64,000 bases of DNA from Pedobacter foliorum (GTDB lineage Bacteria > Bacteroidota > Bacteroidia > Sphingobacteriales > Sphingobacteriaceae), in assembly GCF_013266735.1 (NCBI RefSeq), contig NZ_JABSNU010000014.1, positions 62,001 to 126,000 on the forward strand. The letters run 5' to 3'. The notes under the pieces were generated by a model. That model made no database searches. It was not told the DNA's origin and saw only the letters and a list, made by a program, of their open reading frames with translations. Below are positions 58,948 through 64,000 of the stretch, piece after piece. The number at the start of each line of letters is the position of its first letter. Position 1 is the stretch's first letter. The translations under genes and the position numbers were made by a program.

Positions 58948-59784
58948 ATGAATATCGTAAATATATTAGAAGAAATTGAAAAAGTAGACGGTGAGATCTA
59001 TGAGAGATTAAACCCGAGAAGATCTGCAATGAAGGATTTTTATAACATGGGAAAAAAAGTAGCTTTGGCAGCAATGCCATTAGCCTTAGGTTCTATGTTT
59101 ACAAAAGCTTATGGACAAAGTACTCCAGCTACAGTTACTGATGTTTTAAATTATGCTTTAACATTAGAGTATTTGGAATTCCATTTTTATAACCATGGAG
59201 TTGAAGCTGCTCCTGGATTAATTCCGGCTGGGTTGCCACTAGGCGCGATTAAAACCATTCGTGATCATGAAAAAGCACACGTGGCTTTACTGAGAGGTGC
59301 TTTGGGTGGAGCTGCAATACCAGCTAAAGCTTATACAGATTTTGATTTTACTGCGGGTGGAACCTTTGCTGATGTATACACTAACTACGATACATTTTTA
59401 GCTGTAGCTCAGGCATTCGAGGATACTGGTGTAAGAGCCTATAAAGGACGAGCTACGGAATTAATGAGTTCGCCTGGTGTGTTAACTGTAGCATTACAAA
59501 TTCACTCTGTTGAAGCACGCCATGCTGCTCATATACGTACGATGCGTGCTGCAAGAGGAGCTATGATTAAACCATGGATCAGTCTTGGTGCAGGTGGCGT
59601 TGCGAATGACACTGGTATTGCAGCCGTTAATCCTGTTTATGCAGGTGAAGATACCGAAAAGCAGGCCACTATTCTAATAACCGGCATTGCAACAGGAGTT
59701 ACTAAAGCCGCCGCAGTTGAATCATTTGATGAGCCTTTAACTAAGGAAGCTGTTTTGGCTATTGCAGGATTGTTTATAAAATAA
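58948..59784 (+). CDS. Ferritin-like exported protein, paralogue
   Basis: The protein has 278 residues. A long leader (about 55 residues) contains NPRRSAMKDFYNMGKKVALAA, a Tat-like twin-Arg region, and ends at a possible AYGQ cleavage site with no lipobox. The ferritin-like domain repeats the pattern of its neighbour: TLEYLEFHFYNHG, IRDHEKAHVALLRGA, AFEDTGVRAYKG and VEARHAAHIRTM. The two genes seem to be a duplicated unit with one lipid-anchored and one soluble product. A terminator lies shortly after the stop. Confidence 0.8.
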   Translation: MNIVNILEEIEKVDGEIYERLNPRRSAMKDFYNMGKKVALAAMPLALGSMFTKAYGQSTPATVTDVLNYALTLEYLEFHFYNHGVEAAPGLIPAGLPLGAIKTIRDHEKAHVALLRGALGGAAIPAKAYTDFDFTAGGTFADVYTNYDTFLAVAQAFEDTGVRAYKGRATELMSSPGVLTVALQIHSVEARHAAHIRTMRAARGAMIKPWISLGAGGVANDTGIAAVNPVYAGEDTEKQATILITGIATGVTKAAAVESFDEPLTKEAVLAIAGLFIK

Positions 59785-59808
59785 AAGGGTTGTTTAAGTT
59801 TAAGATGG

Positions 59809-59839
59809 GGAAGGGGACAATAGTCCTCTTCCTTTTTTT
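59809..59839 (+). terminator. Terminator of the ferritin-like pair
   Basis: GGAAGGGGAC (59809-59818) pairs with GTCCTCTTCC (59823-59832) with one G-T pair and an AATA loop. The stem is followed by a 7-base T-run. Confidence 0.85.
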
Positions 59840-59854
59840 ATTCATCATAAAATC

Positions 59855-60979
59855 TTAATAATTGATTACCTGCTCTTCTAAATGCTCAGGCAAATCACGG
59901 TAGTTATATTGTTGGCCGCGTAACTGAGGCTCAAAACCTGCTTCTCTAATCGCATCTTGTATACCTTTGGCAGTAAAGCGATGCGGAGCACCAGCTGCCG
60001 AGACTACATTTTCTTCGATCATAATAGAACCAAAATCGTTGGCACCTGCATGTAAACATAGTTCAGCGACGCTTTTTCCTACAGTTAACCAAGATGCCTG
60101 TATGTTTTTAACATTTGGTAACATGATTCTACTTAAAGCAAGCATTCTTATATATTCATCACCTGAAACATTATTACTAATACCTCTTAATCGTTTTAAT
60201 AAAGTGCCGTCATCTTGAAAAGGCCAAGGAATAAATGCTAAAAATCCTTTTGCATTTGCCGGTTTTTCACTTTGAACCTCTCTTATCCATACTAAGTGCT
60301 CAAATCGTTCTTCAATGGTTTCAACATGGCCGAACATCATTGTTGCAGAAGTCGTAATGTCAAGCTGATGAGCTGCACGCATTACATCCAACCATTCCTG
60401 TCCACCACATTTTCCTTTTGAAATTAATCTCCTTACCCTATCATTTAATATTTCTGCTCCTGCACCCGGTAATGAATCCATCCCAGCCTCTTTAAGTGCT
60501 TTTAAAACTTCAGTATGAGAAATACCCTCAAGTTTTGCAACATGTGCAATCTCAGGTGGGCCTAAGGCATGTAATTTTAAATCAGGATATAATTCTTTTA
60601 ATTGCTTAAACAGATCTGCATAAAATTTCAAACCTAAATCAGGATGGTGACCGCCTTGTAGTAACAATTGATCTCCACCTAACCTAAAAGTTTCTTCAAT
60701 TTTTACTTTATAAGTTTCTATATCCGTGATGTAGCTTTCATCATGTCCTGGTCTTCTAAAAAAATTACAGAATTTGCAGTTAGCAATACATACGTTGGTG
60801 GTATTAACATTTCTGTCTATCTGCCAGGTAACTTTACCACTTGGTACTTGCTTCTTCCTTAATTCATTGGCAACATAAGCCAGCTCAGCGGTAGCTGCAT
60901 TATTATATAAAAAAACACCCTCTTCTTTTGTTAAAAAGTCGAACTGTAAAGCCCTTTGGAGTAATTCGGCAGTATTCAT
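59855..60979 (-). CDS. mqnC: Cyclic dehypoxanthine futalosine synthase MqnC
   Basis: This 374-residue radical SAM enzyme belongs to the futalosine route to menaquinone. The cluster-binding C64-x3-C68-x2-C71 lies in TNVCIANCKFCNFFRRPGHD. Further family motifs are LLLQGGHHPDLGLKFY, GAEILNDRVRR and ATMMFGHVETIEERF. It closes the ring of dehypoxanthine futalosine. MqnE is the closest relative. The C-terminal and GHHPD parts favour MqnC. Other mqn genes are not in the window. The promoter -7 box lies almost at the start codon, so the transcript may be leaderless. Confidence 0.93.
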   Translation of the reverse strand: MNTAELLQRALQFDFLTKEEGVFLYNNAATAELAYVANELRKKQVPSGKVTWQIDRNVNTTNVCIANCKFCNFFRRPGHDESYITDIETYKVKIEETFRLGGDQLLLQGGHHPDLGLKFYADLFKQLKELYPDLKLHALGPPEIAHVAKLEGISHTEVLKALKEAGMDSLPGAGAEILNDRVRRLISKGKCGGQEWLDVMRAAHQLDITTSATMMFGHVETIEERFEHLVWIREVQSEKPANAKGFLAFIPWPFQDDGTLLKRLRGISNNVSGDEYIRMLALSRIMLPNVKNIQASWLTVGKSVAELCLHAGANDFGSIMIEENVVSAAGAPHRFTAKGIQDAIREAGFEPQLRGQQYNYRDLPEHLEEQVINY

Positions 60980-60984
60980 AGCAC

Positions 60985-61074
60985 AAACTTAGATAAAATT
61001 GACGCTTTTATTTTCAATCCTATGCAATATTTTCAACGCGGTCATAAATGCTAACACAGTTTTATCTAAGTTTG
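60985..61074. promoter_or_regulatory. Divergent promoter pair with symmetrical -7 boxes (mqnC / M16 genes)
   Basis: The 15-base sequence CAAACTTAGATAAAA (60985-60999) is repeated as a perfect inverted copy at 61060-61074. Each copy contains TAAGTTTG, an exact TAnnTTTG -7 box, pointing outward to mqnC and to the M16 gene. The -33 elements are weak on both sides. Confidence 0.6.
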
Positions 61075-61093
61075 CCTGAATTATTTTTAATCT

Positions 61094-62338
61094 ATGGTAG
61101 ACTTTAATCGTTTTACATTACCTAACGGACTTCGCGTGCTTGTGCACGAAGATGATACTACGCCAATGGCGGTATTAAATATCCTATACGATGTTGGCGC
61201 ACGTGATGAGGAGCAAGATAGGACTGGATTTGCGCATTTATTTGAGCACCTTATGTTTGGTGGATCAGTAAATATTCCTAGTTACGATGAGCCTTTGCAA
61301 AGAGTAGGGGGAGAGAATAATGCCTTTACCAGCAATGATATTACTAACTATTATATTACACTTCCGGCTGTAAATCTGGAAACCGCTTTTTGGTTGGAAA
61401 GTGATAGGATGCTAAGTCTTGCCTTTTCAGAAAAAAGTCTTGAAACACAGCGTAACGTAGTTTGTGAAGAGTTTAAACAACGTTATCTGAATCAACCATA
61501 TGGCGATGTTTGGTTAAAACTTAGACCATTAGCTTACAAAAAACATCCTTATCAATGGGCAACTATCGGTCAGGACTTAAAGCAGATTGAAGATGCGAAA
61601 ATGGAAGACGTTAAAGCGTTTTTCAAAAAGCATTATAACCCACAAAATGCCATTATGGTTGTAGGTGGTAATGTTAAAACTGAAGATGTTAAAGCGCTTG
61701 CAGAGAAATGGTTCGCACCAATTCCAGCAGGTGATAAATACGAGAGGAATCTTCCTCAGGAACCATTGCAAACAGAAGCGCATACCGAGACTGTTAAAGC
61801 TGATGTGCCTTTGAATGCCATTTATATGGCTTTTAAAATGCCGGCCAGACAGGATTCTGAGTATCAAAGTTTCGATCTGATGTCTGATATCCTTTCTCAA
61901 GGACAATCGTCTAGGTTATACAACAGTTTGTTAAAAGAACAGCAATTATTTAGTGATATACATGCCTATGTTACCAGTAGCATAGATGAAGGATTATTTG
62001 TAGTTGAAGGAAAACTTGTACAGGGTGTAACCATTGAAGCTGCTGAGGCTGCAATATGGGCTGAACTAACAAAACTTACCCATCAGGAAGTTACAGAAGA
62101 CGAGATCACTAAAGTGAAAAACAAATCTGAATCTATCATGGTATTTGCAGAGATGAGTTTATTAGATAAGGCGATGAATCTTGCCTATTATGAATTGTTG
62201 GGTGATGCCGCCGGACTAAACACAGAAATAGATAAGTATTTAGCCGTTACACCTGAACGTATCCTACAAGCAGCTAAAAATACCTTTGTAAAAGAGCAAT
62301 GTTCCACCTTATATTATTTAAACGCCAAAGATGCTTAA
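61094..62338 (+). CDS. M16-family zinc metallopeptidase (catalytic subunit)
   Basis: This 414-residue protein has the inverted zinc motif H48-L-F-E-H52 (GFAHLFEHLMFGGS) and a downstream Glu in NVVCEEFKQRYL that supplies the third ligand. The structure is the usual pair of M16 halves. No signal peptide is visible, although bacterial homologues are often periplasmic. It is followed by a partner without zinc ligands, overlapping it by 8 bp. M16B proteases work as such heterodimers and degrade short peptides. Confidence 0.93.
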   Translation: MVDFNRFTLPNGLRVLVHEDDTTPMAVLNILYDVGARDEEQDRTGFAHLFEHLMFGGSVNIPSYDEPLQRVGGENNAFTSNDITNYYITLPAVNLETAFWLESDRMLSLAFSEKSLETQRNVVCEEFKQRYLNQPYGDVWLKLRPLAYKKHPYQWATIGQDLKQIEDAKMEDVKAFFKKHYNPQNAIMVVGGNVKTEDVKALAEKWFAPIPAGDKYERNLPQEPLQTEAHTETVKADVPLNAIYMAFKMPARQDSEYQSFDLMSDILSQGQSSRLYNSLLKEQQLFSDIHAYVTSSIDEGLFVVEGKLVQGVTIEAAEAAIWAELTKLTHQEVTEDEITKVKNKSESIMVFAEMSLLDKAMNLAYYELLGDAAGLNTEIDKYLAVTPERILQAAKNTFVKEQCSTLYYLNAKDA

Positions 62339-63605
62339 TCGTACACTAGCCCCTGAATCATTACAGGTTAATGAGATCAAATTTTTAGAGCCTTTAGCGC
62401 AACATCTTGACAATGGTATACCTGTTTTTACCATCAATGCAGGTAAACAAGAACTTGTAAGAATAGAATTTATATTTGAAAATGTAAACTGGGACGCATC
62501 AAAACCATTGCAGGCAGTGGGTGTTAGTCACTTGATTAACAATGGTACAGCTAAACTTAGTGCAAAAGAAATTGCAGATAAGGTAGATTACTACGGTGCA
62601 TTTTTACAAACTGAATATGGTGCAGATCAATCGAGCGTTAAACTATATACACTCAATAAACACCTGCAATCAGTATTGCCTATTTTAAGATCAATCTTAA
62701 ATGAAAGCATTTTCCCTGAGCAGGAGTTGGCTATTTTTGTTCAAAATCAGAAACAATCGCTACAAGTAAATCTTCAAAAGAATGATTTCCTTGCCAGAAG
62801 ACAGTTTGCAAACTCGATTTTTGGAGATACACCTTATGGGTCAAATATTGATGCAGAAGATTATGATGCATTAAAAAGAGAAGATCTTCTCAATTATTTT
62901 AAAGCAGCTTATAAGCCAGAGAACTGTACAGTTATAGCTGCCGGAAAGTTCGAAGAAGCTGAGTTCGCTATATTAAATAGTGTTTTTGGAAACCAATGGG
63001 ATAATACTGAAGCTTCGGTAGTTAATAAGCTTACTTTTGAGGCGAGTCCTAAAGGCGAGCTTTTGATCGAAAGACAAGAAGCTATCCAGTCTGCTATAAG
63101 GATGGGTGCATTGAGCATTAGCAGAAATCATCCTGATTTCCCAGGTTTTCAGGTATTAAACTGTTTGCTAGGTGGCTATTTCGGATCAAGGTTAATGGCC
63201 AATATCCGTGAGGATAAGGGTTATACTTATGGAATAGGCTCGGCAGTTGTTTCTTTAAGAGATGCCGGTTATTTCTTTATTGCAACTGAAGTAGGAGCAG
63301 AGGTATGTGGTAATGCACTTATCGAAATAGAGAAGGAAATCAACCTGTTAAAAACAGAATTGGTATCAGATCAGGAATTGGATCTTGTACGTAATTATAT
63401 GTTAGGCTCTATGCTTGGTAGTTTAGAAAATGCATTCTCACATGCTGATAAGTTCAAGAATGTTTATTTCTCAGGATTGGATCACAACTACTACGAGAAC
63501 TACATTACAACTGTAAAAACAATTACTTCGCAGGATTTGAAAGATCTTGCGGGTAAATACTTAAATACAGAAAACTTCACAAAAGTTGTTGTAGGTAAGA
63601 AATAA
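62331..63605 (+). CDS. M16-family peptidase-like partner subunit (no zinc motif)
   Basis: This 424-residue protein has the M16 fold and the C-terminal R/Y pair region (ANIREDKGYTYGIGSAVVSL) that binds substrate in the partner subunit. The zinc motif H-x-x-E-H is replaced (VGVSHLINNGTAKLSAKEI), so it is not catalytic by itself. It completes the active site of the adjacent M16 subunit. Its start overlaps the previous stop by 8 bp, giving coupled translation and an equal amount of both chains. Confidence 0.92.
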   Translation: MLNRTLAPESLQVNEIKFLEPLAQHLDNGIPVFTINAGKQELVRIEFIFENVNWDASKPLQAVGVSHLINNGTAKLSAKEIADKVDYYGAFLQTEYGADQSSVKLYTLNKHLQSVLPILRSILNESIFPEQELAIFVQNQKQSLQVNLQKNDFLARRQFANSIFGDTPYGSNIDAEDYDALKREDLLNYFKAAYKPENCTVIAAGKFEEAEFAILNSVFGNQWDNTEASVVNKLTFEASPKGELLIERQEAIQSAIRMGALSISRNHPDFPGFQVLNCLLGGYFGSRLMANIREDKGYTYGIGSAVVSLRDAGYFFIATEVGAEVCGNALIEIEKEINLLKTELVSDQELDLVRNYMLGSMLGSLENAFSHADKFKNVYFSGLDHNYYENYITTVKTITSQDLKDLAGKYLNTENFTKVVVGKK

Positions 63606-63660
63606 AGAAATTGGTGGTGTCCAAAAAGGTTTAACTTATTGTTTGATTATGCTTCTCGCT

Positions 63661-63735
63661 ATCCTGAATTTATTTCAGGACCTCGCAACAGAAAGAAAAC
63701 CCTGCTAGTGCGAGATCCTGAAATAAATTCAGGAT
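63661..63735. repeat. REP/MITE-like palindromic element, copy 2
   Basis: Arms at 63661-63687 and 63709-63735 (27 bases each, 26 pairing) flank a 21-base centre. The core (ATCCTGAATTTATTTCAGGA) is identical to that of the copy at 5044-5135. The centre differs. It lies between the M16 pair and the opposing partial gene. Confidence 0.85.
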
Positions 63736-63776
63736 GACGATCGATTAAATAGCAAATTAAAACTTTTTGGATACCG

Positions 63777-64000
63777 TTATTCGATTTTAGCAAAAATCCC
63801 TTTTTGCTTATCTGCCTGATATATCTTTTTAGAAAATGCAACGTAATCATTGTATTTCTCCGGTGGATATTTCTTGTTGTTAATCATTTTTGTGCGACTG
63901 TAAACAAGGCTATTGTCTTTCTGAACTACTTTAGCCGTATACCTGCCAAATTCAGATTCAATCACAATATCCTTCGGCATAAATTCAACTTTATAACCTT
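63777..64000 (-). CDS. C-terminal fragment of a transglutaminase/DUF3857-like protein (5' end outside window)
   Basis: The frame is open to the window end and stops at 63777, giving about 74 residues. An internal ATG at 63980 is unlikely to be the true start because the frame continues without a stop. The tail (YPPEKYNDYVAFSKKIYQAD followed by KQKGIFAKIE) resembles the end of DUF3857/transglutaminase-like proteins of Bacteroidota. These large exported proteins are common near envelope genes. The call is from the C-terminus only. Confidence 0.5.
   Translation of the reverse strand, partial: GYKVEFMPKDIVIESEFGRYTAKVVQKDNSLVYSRTKMINNKKYPPEKYNDYVAFSKKIYQADKQKGIFAKIE

Noticed and set aside
63659..63850. 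Open frame of 63 residues near the window end
   Set aside because: It reads through the second repeat copy (ISGSRTSRVFF, EINSG end) and overlaps the partial gene in another frame.
1..64000. tRNA, rRNA, insertion sequences, prophage or integrase genes
   Set aside because: I looked for these in all spacers and found no convincing candidate; small RNAs without strong landmarks may have been missed.

Overview
The window looks like chromosomal DNA of a Bacteroidota member of the Sphingobacteriaceae type (Pedobacter-like). The evidence is low GC with A-rich leaders and few Shine-Dalgarno sites. Promoters have the Bacteroidetes pattern (TTTG, about 20 bp, TAnnTTTG), seen before rpmH, rpmE, iscS and an lrp gene. 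There are 7TMR-DISM and Reg_prop/Y_Y_Y sensor kinases, LytS/LytTR pairs, a TonB-type plug-and-barrel protein, GH127 and DUF4965 secreted enzymes, an Nramp-Usp fusion, the futalosine menaquinone enzyme MqnC and a LysRS with a C-terminal extension. No tRNA, rRNA, transposase, prophage or CRISPR array was found. All genes look intact except the two cut by the window edges.

Layout. 1-2.7 kb: the end of an SGNH/AlgJ-like protein, then an MFS exporter divergent from a LysR regulator. 2.8-12.1 kb: a secreted degradation locus with a PHP-like metallohydrolase, a DUF4965 glutaminase-like protein, a GH127 beta-L-arabinofuranosidase-like enzyme and an outer-membrane barrel. 12.1-19.4 kb: a signalling and biosynthesis island. 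A tightly packed minus-strand operon carries a ThiF/E1-nitroreductase fusion (Rv1355c/MoeY type), a GNAT/acyl-transferase-like protein, a 7TMR-DISM histidine kinase, a receiver-histidine kinase and a CheY-like receiver. A second receiver protein is divergent from it. 19.4-26.6 kb: rpoN, an Lrp regulator, a possible small RNA, mscL, a ChaN-like protein, and a LiaF-like protein in line with a LytS/LytTR pair.

26.6-35.4 kb: housekeeping genes rpmH-rnpA-yidD-tsaB, two unknown envelope proteins, a DUF423 protein, priA, pcm and smpB. 35.4-40.5 kb: Nramp-Usp with an MntR-like repressor, a second Lrp, ung, a CxxS thioredoxin-like protein and a TPR membrane protein. 40.5-46.7 kb: lysS, a long-chain acyl-CoA ligase and the iscS-iscU-iscA cluster. 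46.9-53.9 kb: methylmalonyl-CoA epimerase, rpmE, a GlmU-like protein, tpiA, prmA, mpl, an XRE regulator, a GNAT-like protein and an acidic microprotein. 54.3-58.0 kb: a large Reg_prop sensor kinase with its LytTR partner. 58.2-64 kb: two exported ferritin-like proteins, mqnC, an M16 protease pair and the end of a transglutaminase/DUF3857-like protein.

The strongest candidate for an undescribed system is the 12.1-19.4 kb island. An adenylating E1-like domain, a flavin oxidoreductase domain and an autoinducer-synthase-like acyltransferase sit in one transcription unit with a membrane receptor kinase and receivers. This suggests production and sensing of a small molecule, which is an inference and has not been shown. 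A long palindromic repeat family (two copies, near 5.1 and 63.7 kb), an 11-bp tandem repeat, a possible small RNA and a symmetrical divergent promoter are the main non-coding features.
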